Shown here in pieces: positions 1-12,729 of a DNA stretch of 64,000 nt. The translations under genes were made by a program, and so were the position numbers. The notes beneath the pieces were generated by a model that was not told where the DNA came from, made no database searches, and saw nothing but the letters and a program-made list of their open reading frames with translations. Position 1 is the stretch's first letter, and every line of letters starts with the position of its first letter. The DNA lies in contig MJGA01000041.1 of assembly GCA_001910725.1 (NCBI GenBank), positions 122,062 through 186,061 on the forward strand, read 5' to 3'. This DNA is from Phanerodontia chrysosporium. Taxonomy: Eukaryota > Basidiomycota > Agaricomycetes > Polyporales > Phanerochaetaceae.

Positions 1-2403
1 TCGCCAAACCCAAACGCATCCCCACAATACGCCTTCTCCCAGTCGTACTGTCTCCGCACCGACGGGTCGTGTTTGAGCGTGAGCCTAGAGAGCAACGGGA
101 CCCGGTCGCCTTCCAGCAGCGCCAAAAGATCCGCGCGCAGCCCGGCCGTCAGTGCGGCGTGGGGGAGATGGTGGGCGGCCCAGGCAGCGACGGCATAGCG
201 CGCATGCGCAACGAGCACCGTGTCGCGGCTGCGCACGCCCGCGAGGATGTCGAGCGTCTGCGCGAGCGTGCTGGCCGCAGCGAGACACACGGACGCGAGC
301 GCCGCGTGCCCGACGCCTGCGTCGACGCGGTAGAGGCCGTCCGTGCAGCGCGCAGGGTCGCAGAGGAACTCGACGAAGCTCGGCTGCTCGGGGCGGACGC
401 GCCCCTTCTCGTCGACACCCAGCACGCCAGACGAGCGCGCGACGATGCCGGCGATGTCGCCCTCGGAGAGCGCGAGGCTCTCGGCGGGCTCCGCGAGTCT
501 GCCCTGGATGACAGTGTGCCTGCACAGCGCGGTGCCGAGCAGTGCGAGGACACCGTGTGGTAGCGGCTCGGCGAGGAGTGCGATGAGGTGGAGTAGAGCG
601 AGCAGCTTGCCGTGTGTCTCGGGCGAGGTGAGCATGCTAGACGCTGGGAATGCGGAGCGGAGGTAGTGGAGGTGTAAGCTGTCCTCGGGTGACGCTCCTG
701 CCGGAGGGATGAGCAGTTTGAATGCCTGCTGGGGATTGTATGCATTCTGCTTCATGAGCCCCAGAGCGATGCGAGCATATGCTCCGGTCACGGTCGCGGT
801 GTCGATGAGGGGCTCAAGCGCGTCAGGGTGCTCTTGCAGGTATTGTGCATAAGGGAGAGATATCCGTGGAACCTCATCAGTGAGATATCTCCTGATTTCG
901 TCGCGTATTTGGGACGAGTTGTCCAGGCTGTAGTGGTGCACAAAGCGCTCCGCGACTGGAGAATGGAGCTGCGCCATGAGATGCTGCACCGGCCGAGCGG
1001 AAATGAAGACATATAGCCAAGGCAGCGAGTCGACCAAACGGACGAGTTCCTCCAGCAGCTCTATGGCCTGGTGCTGCTCTCTGACTTCATCAAGTGCATC
1101 AAACACGAGAACAATCGGAGGCTCCGGCGACACATGAGCCAGTGGGCGGAGGAGAAGGGTCACGAAGGCGAATCTTGTATCACGTCGCCCAGGTTGGTTG
1201 AGGTAGGCTCTTGCACCCTCCACGAGAGCTGGCCTGAGTGCAGGCTGAAGAGATGCGAGCTGAGCAGCAATCACGGGAGCGATTTGCCCCGCAGATCCCA
1301 GAGGCCGGTCTATACGAAAGAAGAATGACGCGCCCAATCGACGAGCGGTGTTCAGACGCTTGCATAGCCGAAAGGCTGCCACAGACTTGCCCACGCCAGG
1401 AGGTCCTGTAAGGAAGTAGATTCGTGTATTGTTCTGTTCGTTCTGCTGCGCTTCTGGTGTGGGAGTGAGCCAATTCTCAAGGTCGGCGGTGAGATTATCA
1501 ACACCATCTTCGGAGACTTCAATTTCGAGGCCTTGGTTCTCCATGTAGGACGCGTCAGGGATCTCTACTAATGATCTGATGATCGACATCCCCTCTGGCG
1601 TGACATAGACTGGTCAGCCCCACATTAACCGTCACTTGTATAGACTGCAGGCTTACCTAGTTCCGCTGAATTTGTCTGTATGCTTGCAATGCTTTTCATC
1701 ACTGAGACTTGAATTTGAACCTGTACCATCAACCGTATGGTCAGATACCGTCTGCATCGAGAGACGTGGACACGTGCTTGGAAGCTGTTGATAGCATGGT
1801 GCAATTCGACATTCATTTCTTTCAGAATTCTATCGTTGCGTGACGCATAAATGATGCTAGAGAAGCCGCGTCCGCCTTTGAGCATCTTGGTGCGCTGTCC
1901 CACGTTTAAGATGGTTCTATGGTCGCGTCAGTGAACACGCCTGTGAGCAAAGGAGCGATGCATTCGTACAATAGCAGGGCGCGTAGTCCGTTCATGAACT
2001 CCTCCGAGCGTGCCACGCCGCCAACGGCGAATCTCGCGCCGTCGCGGTCGGAGCCATACCGCGTGGCCGAGGTATTAATAATCCTTACCGTCTCCCTGAT
2101 GACAGTGCCCAGCTGTGCTATCGTACGGAGGAGTGCTTCGCGCGACTCGGGCCGCACTCTAGCTTTCTGCGTGGCCGGGACAGTAAGCCAAAGGAGGGTC
2201 AGGTGAAGTCGAGAGGAGACGACACACACCTGAACGCGCTCTACGAGCTCGAACAGCACTGTGGGCACGAGGCCCAGCTTGGGCACAGGGGTGAGATCCA
2301 GAGCCTGCTGGAGAGCGTTGAAGATGGGCGCTGCGGCGCCCACTGTGATCTCACCAAAGTCGTTGGGTCGGCGGGGCTGCACGACAGCAACGTCCTTGCC
2401 CAT
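1..2403 (-). CDS. NLR-like NACHT NTPase 1 (partial, 3' end outside window)
   Basis: Minus-strand multi-exon gene of the STAND/NLR-like class, probably an intracellular sensor that switches state on nucleotide binding. The N-terminal part (ATG at 2403) has a helical segment with LTPVPKLGLVPTVLFELVER, as in the MLKL-like N-terminal domain common in Agaricomycete NACHT proteins. The NACHT core lies in the exon running from 1594 leftwards: Walker A GPPGVGKS at 1383-1406 and Walker B IVLVFDALDE. The frame stays open to base 1, so the C terminus is missing. Introns seen: 2167-2229 (63 nt, in-frame if retained) and 1595-1656 (62 nt, phase 1). A further in-frame stretch of about 57 nt near 1705-1770 ends in an acceptor-like tacag and may be an intron with a poor donor. 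One junction near 1880-1950 is unresolved. It is paralogous to the next gene along the whole visible length. No ligand or partner can be inferred. Confidence 0.85.
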
Positions 2404-2535
2404 CTGTGCAAAGAACGTAGTGTCGCACGTACGAGACACGGATGTTGTTCACCAACCCGAATCCACGCGCCTCAGACCTCCGCATAGCCACATTCTCACG
2501 CCTGCCACTGACTGCCGCTTCACGAGGCCATCATG

Positions 2536-2913
2536 CTAGTACTCTATTTTTACAATGAATGTATCGAGAGGGCGTAGGGACAGGTCGTACCAGAGGCCCT
2601 TTCCCTCGGCATCCCTGTTGATGTCATCGTAAAGACTCGAGCACAGCCGGTCATATTTTTGCATGTCAAACAGACCAGATTCGCAGGGCCCAAACCCGTC
2701 TGTGCCTCTGTAGATCTCGCTCCGCAGGTCGCCCTGGTCGATGGCCAGCCCTGGGACTGCATGCGTGAGCTGCCGCTCGAGATAGATGTCACAGTAGCAC
2801 GCGAGCCGTGCATATTCGTCCGAGACAGGGTGTCGAGTACGCCACGGAGGGCTCTCGAGGGTTATTTGTTCGTCTGTGGGTTGGTCATGCCCTGCGTCCT
2901 GCACGGCGAGTAA
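2536..2913 (-). CDS. possible 3' exon of NACHT gene 2, or separate short ORF
   Basis: Directly downstream of the NACHT gene 2 stop, a 126-codon minus-strand frame opens and ends at 2536. It has no ATG at its start, but an acceptor-like gtgcag precedes the codons for DAGHDQ near 2900. Composition looks coding (Tyr-, Asp- and Leu-rich, no low complexity). It could be a C-terminal exon used after splicing out the gene 2 stop, which would need a donor near 2925. No family is recognised, and cDNA would decide. Confidence 0.35.
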   Translation of the reverse strand, partial: LLAVQDAGHDQPTDEQITLESPPWRTRHPVSDEYARLACYCDIYLERQLTHAVPGLAIDQGDLRSEIYRGTDGFGPCESGLFDMQKYDRLCSSLYDDINRDAEGKGLWYDLSLRPLDTFIVKIEY

Positions 2914-2916
2914 CAA

Positions 2917-5385
2917 TTAGCGCCTGAACATCCGAAGCAGCCAGCGTACGAAATAAAGACATACCCTGAAGAACCGTGATATGTCGGCCGATGCAGAAGA
3001 CGCGTTCCCATTGTACTGCTCCCGCTCGACGAGCCGGCGTATCGTTAACCGCGATATCAGCGGAATCTGCGTACTGCTGACGAGCGACTCCAAGGCTGCG
3101 ACGAGCTGCGTCGTGTGCGCTGCATGTCGGAGATGTTGCCGCGACCAGTAGCGCGCCGCGTAGCGCGCGTACGACACCAACACGCGTTCGTGCCGACGCT
3201 GCGCACGGAGAACGTCTTTGATTGTCTGGAGCGAGAACGCGCTGAGGCACACGGCCGCGAGCGCCGCGTGCCCCTCGCCGGCGCCGACTTGGTAGAGCGG
3301 ATCGGTGCACCGCAGGGGGGCGCAGAGGAACTCGCGGAACGTCGCGTGCAGGAGGACGACGCAACCGTTGGAGTTGATCGACAGCACAGAGCGCAGGTGC
3401 GAGACGAGGATGACGACGCTCTCGTCCGACAGGTGACCCCGCGCCGGGCGGGTGCCCTGTATCCTAGACTTGATGACGTCGTGTTCCCAAAGCCCATTGC
3501 CGAGCAAGGCAATGACCCCAGGCAGCAACGGCTCCGCCTGTAGTGCGATAATGTGCAAGAAGATAAGCAGCGAGCTATACTCGTCCGCGGAGTCTGTGAG
3601 GTACTGTTCGGAGTACGAGATCTGAAGAATCTTGAGGTACAGATCGTCTAACGGCGATAGTGATGACGCCCTTTCGGACGAGAGCACGATCCGGAAGCCC
3701 TCGGAAGGGTTGCTCTTGTATTTGTCCAAGACGTTCACTGCGGTACGCGCGAAGATAAAGAGCCCGCCAGCGCGCTCCACAAGACGGGCCAGGTACTCAG
3801 GATGATTCTCCAGAAACTTCTTGTATCCAGGGATCTTTGGCACGGTCTGTTCAAGATAAAACGCTACGTCGTGCTCCCATTCCTCCAGTGTCTCGCTAAG
3901 GTCGCGCTGGTGGACAAGGTCCGCGGCCGTCGTAAGTGCTGCCATGACATGTGGCTGTGGCCGTGAGGCGACCAGGACGTAGAGCCAGGGTAGAGCACGG
4001 ACAAGAGCGAGGAGGTAGCCGAGGGCTTTCGAGAGTAGATCTTCTTCCATGCACTCGTCTAACCCATCAATGACGAGGAAGACGGGATCGACGTGAGACA
4101 CGTGCGAAAGCGGTTCTTGGAGGAGCTCCTTGAAAGCGTACTCGATCTGCTGACGAACGCCACTCGCGCTGTACTGACGGGCAGCCTTGACGATGTGTGG
4201 GCGGAGCGCAGGTTGGGACAGCGCCAATTGACGTGCTAAAGTGGTGAACAGCAGTCGAGCTGACCCCAGGTCTCCGCCGTCGCGAACGAAGAAGAACGAC
4301 GCGCCGAGGAGAGGTGCGCCCGATGGCGCCTTGACGTGGGAGAGGCGTTCACAGAGCTGGTGGGCGATTGCAGACTTGCCGACTCCAGCACCGCCGCCAA
4401 GGAGGTAGAATCGCTTTGGGCCGTCTCTGGGCAAGGTACCGCCCCACCACGACTCAAGTTCCTCGAAGAGCTCCTTCCGAGTCCCGACCAAGAAGCCGCT
4501 CTTGAGTTCGTCCACGGAACGAAATCCTGCGTCAACCCAAGCCAAAGATTCGATCGCCCTTTGGTCATCTTTACAGCAGTTGTCAAGGGAATGCCGACGC
4601 AAATTTGCTCAATCAGCTCACCTGCTTCCGCGAGCGTACGCTTTATGTCTTCAATGCCTCTACGAATCGCAGCTTGGCCTTGAACCTACGTGCTGCTAAG
4701 TGAGTCGGGCATCTCACAAGACCGAGTGTTCATGGGCATACCTGAAATATTCGTACGGCCGCAGAAAGCTCAGTTTTCATACCCCCAGGACGCCTTCGTC
4801 CTGCGACGCGTAGAGGACGTTTACGAAGAAACCGCAAGCACCGGTCCCCTCATGTAAGTCTTGTACGCGCTGCTGGAGGGTCTGGAGCGTGCTAGTCACC
4901 GATGGTTTCAGCTTCACATCATATCGGAAACCGAATGCACGTACGTCAAGAGCCCTTTAATCCCGCTTTCCAGCTCCTTTGAATGTGCGATACCGACGGC
5001 CGCCTCCTCAGCCTTGTCGTCCTCCGCGCCATTCTTGGCCATGGACGTTTTTGCGTGGACGAGGGTGTCCCTGATTGCCAGCGAGAGGCCCTTGACTTCA
5101 GTCCTGAAGGATTCCCGCGAATCTTTGTTCGCTCTGGCAAGCTGATAAGCCCGCATGAAGACGGGCTACGGCGTACAGATACGGCAGACATACCTCCACT
5201 CTGTCGAGGATTGCCGACAATGCTTTGGGTATGAGACCCAGTCCGGGTACGGGGGCGAGGTCGAGGGCAGGCTCGAGGAACTCTAGAATAGGCTTTGCGA
5301 CACCGAGCGTGATGTCGAGGGCGGTCTCTGCACGAGCCCATTTCGACGACGCTTCCTGTTTTTCTTCGGGAGGCGCTGCCGCCAT
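2917..5385 (-). CDS. NLR-like NACHT NTPase 2 (possible frameshift)
   Basis: Second minus-strand STAND/NLR-like gene, tandem paralog of the first. It starts at ATG 5385. Exon 1 (5194-5385) and exon 2 (from 5141) encode the helical N-terminal domain with LAPVPGLGLIPKALSAILDR. The intron between them, 5142-5193, has a GTATGT donor. A later phase-1 intron just before the NACHT exon falls at the same place and phase as in gene 1. The main exon (2917 to about 4580) has Walker A GGAGVGKSAIAH, Walker B VFLVIDGLDE, and a helical C-terminal region without WD40 or ankyrin repeats, ending in an amphipathic, Arg- and aromatic-rich helix. Near 4776-4780 the reading frame conserved with gene 1 is lost across a run of five G (C on the plus strand). 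This is either an inactivating 1-base deletion or an assembly error. Probable role: non-self or damage sensing in the cytoplasm (family inference). Confidence 0.82.
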
Positions 5386-5927
5386 GGAAGTCGAGGAGAG
5401 AGAGCCTGACTGTGGGATACAAGCACGCGCTTGCCATGTGCTCGAAGGCGAGCCGAGACCGCAGTATCGTGGATGCTGTTAAGGTTTGACAGTCACCAAA
5501 GCGAGGTCTGAGTCTGGGAGGCTTTGTTATCGGCCTTCAGTTCGAAAATTACATGGGCACTCACCACCGCGGGGGCCGTTCATAACGAAAGACAGCGGTA
5601 GCAGACTGCGGCCGAGAAGAGATACTGGAGGGGTTTTACACCGGTAGGTATGCGGCGGCTTGGAGATCGCCTTGTGCCGTCTGTACCTCGAACTTGAGGC
5701 AACAAAGCCGAGGATTACCTCCGTGTCTGAGTGCATGCATGAGGAAAGGGGGCAAACAAAGGATTTCGAACGAGCGGCTAGTCCCATTCCGCTCAATTTG
5801 GCAACTAGTGTATTGGAGGCTTGAGGCTGTCTAGACTGCGATACTGGTCAGGAGAAAGATATGCTAGTACTGCTGCAACTAGCAGCGTGCTCTGCGACAT
5901 TCGTTTCTGTTCCAAGAGGTTATAATT
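5386..5927. other. intergenic region between divergent NACHT 2 and zinc-finger genes
   Basis: About 540 bases between two divergently transcribed genes, likely holding both promoters. I see no coding pattern. A short telomere-like string (ccctaacccc) lies at the start of the next gene's first exon near 5950. No TATA box can be assigned with confidence. Confidence 0.5.
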
Positions 5928-8900
5928 ATGGCACACACAGGAAGCGGTAACCCTAACCCCAACGCTCCACGTGCCTTCGGCAAAAAGCGAATACCGTGTT
6001 CGCGCTCGAGGGCGTCGGCGTACGCGATTTATATCCTCGATGCCAGCGTGCTCGACGTCGTGCTCGCTGCCCAACGATCCCAGCTCGCCGTGCAGCACGA
6101 CGCCGCCGCAACTGACCGAACGACCGTGACCTCCTCGCGTAGACGCACGGACCGCGTGTGGGAAATCGACTTAGGGCCCCGCCCCGCAATAAGTTGGGAC
6201 AAGATGCCCGCTCGGTCCTACTCTGCCCTCGCCAACTGGGATGGCCGGTTCTCGCAGTCGCGTTCAACGCCCTCAGGACCGCCCTCGCAGCCTTCACAGA
6301 TGCCTCTGCCGCCGCCGCCGTCCTCCTCCAGCTCTCCGCGCGCCTCTCCGTCCAACTCGCGGGGGCGCACACCCTCAGGCTCTGCCCCGCCAGGCTCGGC
6401 TTCATCGACATCCCTTCAATGCTCTGCAGCGGATGTGGCGGCCTCTGGCATGGACGAACCCGTAAACACTTTGTTCACCTCGCCTCGGCCTCCCGCAGCA
6501 TCACCCAACCGGGCACGTCCTTTGGAGGTCTTTCAAAGTGGAATCTTCACTTCCGATCAAACGCGAGTAGAGGTGCTGGAAAAGAGCAAAGTGAATATGG
6601 CTGTAGAGATTGCGGACAGGCCCCGCAGTAGTGCCATTGGAGATCCAGTGCGTCGCGCCCTTTTGACCTTCTCCCCAGTTGTCTGACTCGTCTGTCATCC
6701 AATAGCTTGCCAGTCACTCACATCCCTCAGATGTACCATTTGACAGTTCTATGTTTGCTGATTCTCACCAATCGCCTGTACCTCATACCCAACTGGCGCA
6801 GGGCAATCAATCAGGACCGCAACCCTGGTTCTCGCAGCATGCGCGTGCGCCATCCCGGGTGTCGGCGCGTAGCTATCGCAGCAGCGAGGACGATGACGAG
6901 AATGTACGACGCATGCTCCTTGCATCTCAACCTGCATCTCCAGTCCAGGTGCGTGCCCCTCAGTCTTCAATACATGTCTAGTTGACCCTCTGCGCAGAAC
7001 AAACACGCCTTTGGCGCGTCGAGCGACCAATTTCTACCTCATGAGTCTTTACCTGCGCCCCCACAACGCCCGCTAGCAACTTACGTACCGCACAACGCAG
7101 CGCAACCTCCGTCGGGGTTGCAGTCTCCGTTCCACTGGATGTCTGACTCGCACCTTCAAAGCATGCAAGCAGCGGCATCATCATCCGGCCCCGTGCCTTT
7201 GCCACAAAACTGGTTCCGCTTGCCAACCACTTGGACGAGCTCGGGTACCCAAGCTCTGCAAGCGAGGGCCCCGATCTCGACATCCAGATGGTTTCCAACA
7301 CATCTGCGACGAGCGAGCAGGAGGCAGGCGAAGCTAGCACCACGGTGTCGATCGAGCCTACTGCCGGCGACGACGAGCAAAGTAAGGCGTAGTCGTCTAC
7401 TCTCCGTGCTCATGCACTGACCGTGGAATACAGAAACGGAGACCCCGACAATAGACAACACATCGTGGGACACCTGGGTAGCAAGCAATGCAGCGCGGAG
7501 AGAGCACAACGTGAAGGCTACTGCGTCTGTGCCTGTGCGCGCTGCAACGCCCGTGCCTATTGTGGCAGAAAGCGAAGATCACTTCCCACCTTCTCCGATA
7601 CAGCGAACGAAGGTGCGTGCACACTGCCGGACGGCCCTAGGAGCTGCGCACTCAGATTCTCCTTGTACAGACACCGCTCTTCCTGCCCAGCCCGACTGCT
7701 TCGTCCAGCGCAGGCCTTTCGTCGAGAACGACCCCAGATGATGAAACATCTTCTCAAGTGTCAGATGAACGGGCGCAGCCCTCCCGCCAACGCAGCCCGA
7801 GTGTCGAGGTTATCGAACCCTCAGTGTACAGCCTAAGCACAGGCGATAGCACCCTCGTGGACAGTGATGCGCTGCATGTGAGTACGATTTAATTGACGAT
7901 GGTGTTTTTCTGACTGTACCAGCGGCGAGCACCGTCTATTCGTCCTTCGCCCGCACGGGTGGCGGATGCGAGCAATGTTGGGCCGCTAATAACGGCTGAC
8001 AACGGTCCAGCACGTGAACCGTCTATCATCAGTATCTCTTCAACATCCCCCGATCCGCCCGTCCGCCACAGCGAGACCTCACCGGGTCAAAATCACGTAT
8101 ATATTGAACTCAGAAAACTGCCACCGTCTCGCAAGAAGCACTACCGACCGCTTGCAGATTTGCCGCTTCCAGAGGATCGCGGGAGCGTCGGCGAGGACCA
8201 TGACGACGAGCCACGCGCCGGACCCTCGCGTGTCCCTGCGGCTCTGTCGCCGACTGTGTCATACTACACGCGCACGAGTCCTGGGCCCGCGACGCCGCGG
8301 TCCTCCGAGGAGTCGGACGGCGACGTCGTCATGCTGTCGCGGGCGCCCTCGCCGCGCGTCGTGCCCTCTTCCGTGAGCCCGCCGGCTCGCCGGACACAGC
8401 GCTCGCCCGATGGCCACCTGTCGCTGCTCTCGCCACTCCCGCCGGGTGTCCCGCCCATCCGGCCGCCCGCCGCTCGGCACCGCGAGTCCACGCGTCCGGG
8501 CCCGTCCCGCCGGCCGCGCACGCCGTCGCCCGAGCCCGAGCGCGAATCCGAGCCCGACGACGGCGAGGGGCAGCACTGGGCGTTCGACCTGTCGGCGGCG
8601 TACAACCGCGCGCACGACCTCGCCGTCGTGGCCGACGACGCGGCGCCGCCGCGCAAGCGCAAGCGGCGTCGCGAGTCGGTGGCGGCGCACGAGGCGCGCG
8701 GGCGGGCGGCAGGGAGAACGCGGCGGGCGCGGCGGATTGCAGAGTCGTCGGACTCGTCCGAGGCGCTGCCGTCGCCGAAGAGGCGGAAGACGAAGGCGGC
8801 GGTCGAGGGTGGGCCTGCAGCGGTGCAGGCACCGCCTGCAAGCGCGACGGGACCTTCGGCATCTAGCGCGATGCAGTCGCCGCCTGCAGGCATCCTTACG

Positions 8901-11900
8901 CCTTCGTCTTCTGCGCTGCAAAAGCGTCATTCACAATTACACACGCCGGACGTCGTTCCGAGCTCGGACGGCAGCCACGGCGAACGGTGGGTCCTCCAAG
9001 GCCTCGGAGACGATGCACTCGACCCTCTCGCGGAGCTCTGCGGTGCGGTTCCCATCGCGCTTGTGTCCGACTTCGAGGCGGGGGTCCAGTCGGATCACGC
9101 GCGCGAGCTGGATCCTGCGCGCGCGATGCTACCGATGCAGTTGCGCCACGTTTTTGCCGCACTTGGCATCGCAGCACCGACGATCCGCCAGGGCCAGGCT
9201 GCGACGCGCGTGGTGTTACAAGAACTGGACGTGCCCCTTGTCGTGGCGAGCAAGGGCAAGGGCCACGCGCTGGGGTCCGCAGACGAGGAGGTGCGGCTGC
9301 GCACGCCGGAGGCGCGCTTACCCGTAACGCCGCCGCGCACCATTCAGCCAGGTACGGTGGTGCCCTCTCGGCCGTCTGTAGTGTCAATGAAGGATGCCCG
9401 CGAGAGGCGCCAGAAGGAGTACCCGCCGTCGCCCAGCCCGCCTGAGATTGTGCGTCAGCCTGTGGTGACTCCGCCAGCGCCACAGGTCGTCCGGGCTTCC
9501 CAAGAAGACATGCCGTCTGTATATGCGTCTCACCGCCATGGCTCGCACGCAGAGCAGCAACCTTCGTCGCGGATGCCTGCCACTCCGCCCTCCGTCGCCA
9601 TCCAGCAGCCTCCCGCGGTTCCCGTGTTCCCGTCTGAGCAGGACGTTCCGCCGTCCCAGAGTTTCTCGTATGCGTACCAGCAAAAGCAGACGCACTACAA
9701 CGAGATTCTCCAAGCAGATGCGCTGCGCGGCCAGGACGCATTTCTCGGCGTGATACAGGACGACTGCATGGAGATCGACGACCGTGGCGGGTATCCTAGT
9801 TATGAGCATCACCCGAGCAGCCTTGCCCTCAGCTCGCAGTGGATGGATCCCTCCCAGCCCCTCCCGCCGCAGTACTCTACACTACACGAAGGGATGGTGA
9901 TGGCTATGAACGAAATGTCAGCGACTGGAGATCCTGCTCTGGGCATTGACCCGCAGATCTTCGCTCAAGGCGGCGTCGCCACCATTGATCCCTCTCTCCT
10001 TGGCGGACCTATGACTCCGCCACGCGCCCGGTCGCCTACCGTTACTCCATCTCCACCATCCGCGTCACCACATAGCACTGCCGACAGTGATGGCGATCGT
10101 GACTGGTCGCCACGCCACTCGTCACCCGGGTCGCACTCAAGATCACGGCCTGGACCGGCTTCTGCGACGAACAAGTCCAAGGGCAAAGGGCGCGCCGCTG
10201 ATGTTGGGTACCGCGCCCGTGCTGCGCAGAGTCGCGTTGACGTGCTCGATTCCTGTGACCAGGATGAAACCCTCGGCGGCAAGCGCAAGAGGAAACCATC
10301 GGCACGTGCTGTCGAGGCTGGGTACCGCACTGTAGACGATCAGCCCGCGACGAGAAAGGGGAACCGTGCGGACGGGAGGTCTGGCTCTCGTTTGATCGAC
10401 GTCGACATTGCCGCCCTGGCCCGTGAAGTGCCCTATTGCCATCAGTGCCGCGGGAAGAACGCATATGAGAAGATGCGGTGCACGGTCATCAAAGACACCG
10501 GTTTGCCGTGTGGCGTCAGGTACTGCGAGAAGTGCATCGTCACTCGGTGCGTCGTCCCGTTTTCAAGCACGGTCATATCAGCTCACCCACCCTAGGTACC
10601 CGGACATGGAGTTCAACAGCATGTCGACGACGTTCAAGTGCCCGCGATGCCTCGGTTTCTGCAACTGTACCCATTGCGCCAGGGGGCGCGGCGAGGAGTA
10701 CGTTTCCTCTTCGGACAAGCATCGTCGTTACTCTTTCGCTGTGTCTGCGCTCTACGCGGAATCCCTGCGGAAGGAGAAGGAGGAGAAGGCTGCAGTGAGC
10801 AAGGCGAAAGAAGCCCGAAAAAGGCGCTCTACATCTGCCGCAGGCAGCGCGGCACCCCCGTCGACCTCGCTGCTCCGTCGCTCCGTCTCCGCTGTTGCCG
10901 GGCACAATCCAAAGGCAAAGACGGCAAAGAAACCCATCGCTCCGACGCCCCAGGAATTGGAGATGGCGGCAAAAATGGCGTTGCCACAGGGCGCGGTTTG
11001 GGGCACGATATACGGGCTCAATAACGACAGGATCGGCGTCGGGATCGTAGCGGACGATGCTAGCCAGAAGATCATGGTCACCCGTCCCCCGGAGCTGATC
11101 GGTGGTGGAGACGACCCGCGTCTCACGTGGCCGTCATCGAGCTCGAATGCCGAGACCGAGGACGACAGCGAGGTGGACCAGCTGATGTCTACGACCCCGG
11201 CAGACTCCCGCATGTCGACTGCGACTTCAGCACGGGCGGTATCTGCGGCCCCCGCTGCGGGCGCGTCCGTGGATGAGGCCTCGTCATCCCGTCCTCCCGC
11301 GCCGCCTAGGACCCGAGGGCACTATATCGGCAAGCTTCAACGAGGATGGACACGCCTTCCGCTCGGCAAGGGCAGCGAGAAAGGTCTTGTCCGCATGCGG
11401 GGCCTCCCGGCAGTGCACGCATATGTGGGGTCCAGGGCCGTCATCCGGCGCTCGACGGCGGTTCTGGGCGGCGACGACGACGGGCTCGGAGACGACGCAG
11501 ACGATGCCGACAGCGGCCGCTTCGAGTGCATCTCCGGCGAGCTCACACCTGACATGAGCGAAGACGAGAACCGTGGAGCACATGCGCCTTCGGGCGCACC
11601 AGGCGTGCAGAGCCCCTCGCAGCGTCCGCCGCCCGGCGGCGAAGACCTTGGCTTCATCTTGGCGCGCGTCATCAAGGCGATCAGTCAGCCTCCGCAGGAC
11701 GGGCTGTCGTCGCAGGCCGCTGCGCCCCAGTCAGGCAGCGTCGACACCACCGTCACGACCGCTCGAGTGGAGCGCCCGGACGTCGACGTTGGAGATGCGT
11801 CCGCCGGGGACGGACGTGTCTCCGGTATCACGACTGTGAACCATGCCGAGAGCGCCGCAGACGCATCCTCGCGTTCGTGTAATGCGGGCGGTGCGCCTCT

Positions 11901-12276
11901 GGTGCCGGAATCTGCGGCGGCGACTTTGGTGAAGGTCTTCCCTGAAGGCGTCCCGGACACCGCGCTCCTCGCTCCGCAGAATCCTGCCGAAGAACCTGGT
12001 CGGTCTGCAACAGCACTTGCCCCTGTGGACGGTCCCCCACCGCATGAGGATCATCGTGAGTTCGCTGATGACGATCGGCCCCCTGTTGCTCATGCACCTC
12101 TCGCAGCTGCTCTCGGGCGCGTTCCAGGGTCCGAACATGCCCGTCCATCAGCACCGAACTCTTCCGGCCCCAGTGGCATCCCCACCGGATTGCCCTCACC
12201 GTCTCAGTCACCCTTACGTCTATCGCAGAAGCCGCTCATGGAATACCACGAGCCGACGACATCCTGGTCCGGTTAA
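5928..12276 (+). CDS. zf-4CXXC_R1 zinc-finger protein, long and disordered
   Basis: Large nuclear-type protein of about 1986 residues if the most upstream in-frame ATG (5928) is used; ATG 6203 is an alternative. Exons by frame continuity: 5928-6647, 6706-6948, 6998-7084, 7162-7381, 7434-7612, 7671-7877, 7923-10546, 10596-12276. The third intron (7085-7161) is the least certain. Most of the protein is low-complexity Pro/Ser/charged sequence with basic patches such as RKRKRRR. The diagnostic part spans the last intron: CHQCRGKNAYEKMRC, then CGVRYCEKC, then FKCPRCLGFCNCTHCARGRG. That is the cysteine layout of the zf-4CXXC_R1 domain (monoamine oxidase A repressor R1 / CDCA7 type), linked in other eukaryotes to DNA or chromatin binding. 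Function here is inferred: a chromatin or transcription regulator. Confidence 0.85.
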
Positions 12277-12729
12277 GCTTCTTTAAAATATCTTGCTATG
12301 CGGCCGCCTGACTACTCAAGACTCTATTTTTTTTTCTTGGTTCTACACCGCGCATCGTATCTATTGTACCACGCACTCGCTCTGGCATCTAATTGTCCCA
12401 CCGTACATCCTGACGACCATATCATGTGTTTGGTTTTGTAGCATAGCGCCACCATCTATCTACCTCTAGTAACTTCTTGCATACTCTCCCGCACCGTCGA
12501 CTGTTGTCTTGGAAACTTTTGGGCTACATATCGTAGCGGGACCAACGCTGTTTGGGAGCCATTCCTTTCGTGGCCGGTGTACAATATGTTGTATAAATTC
12601 TGAAGAGTGCGACAGAACGGCGTCATCCTGTTGATGCGCGCCGAGGGGGACTCTGCGGTGGCACGTTATCATTTCTGACCCGGAACCAAGGCTTCCTTGA
12701 CTCCTTGCGGCCGCAGAGACTCCATTGCT
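12277..12729. other. intergenic, no gene seen
   Basis: About 450 bases between the zinc-finger gene stop and the next ATG. There is a T-rich run near 12327-12337, and the region probably carries the 3' end signals of one gene and the promoter of the next. Confidence 0.4.

Noticed and set aside
8259..8930. Three overlapping Arg/Ala/Ser-rich frames opposite the zinc-finger gene
   Set aside because: High-GC shadow frames of a disordered coding exon.
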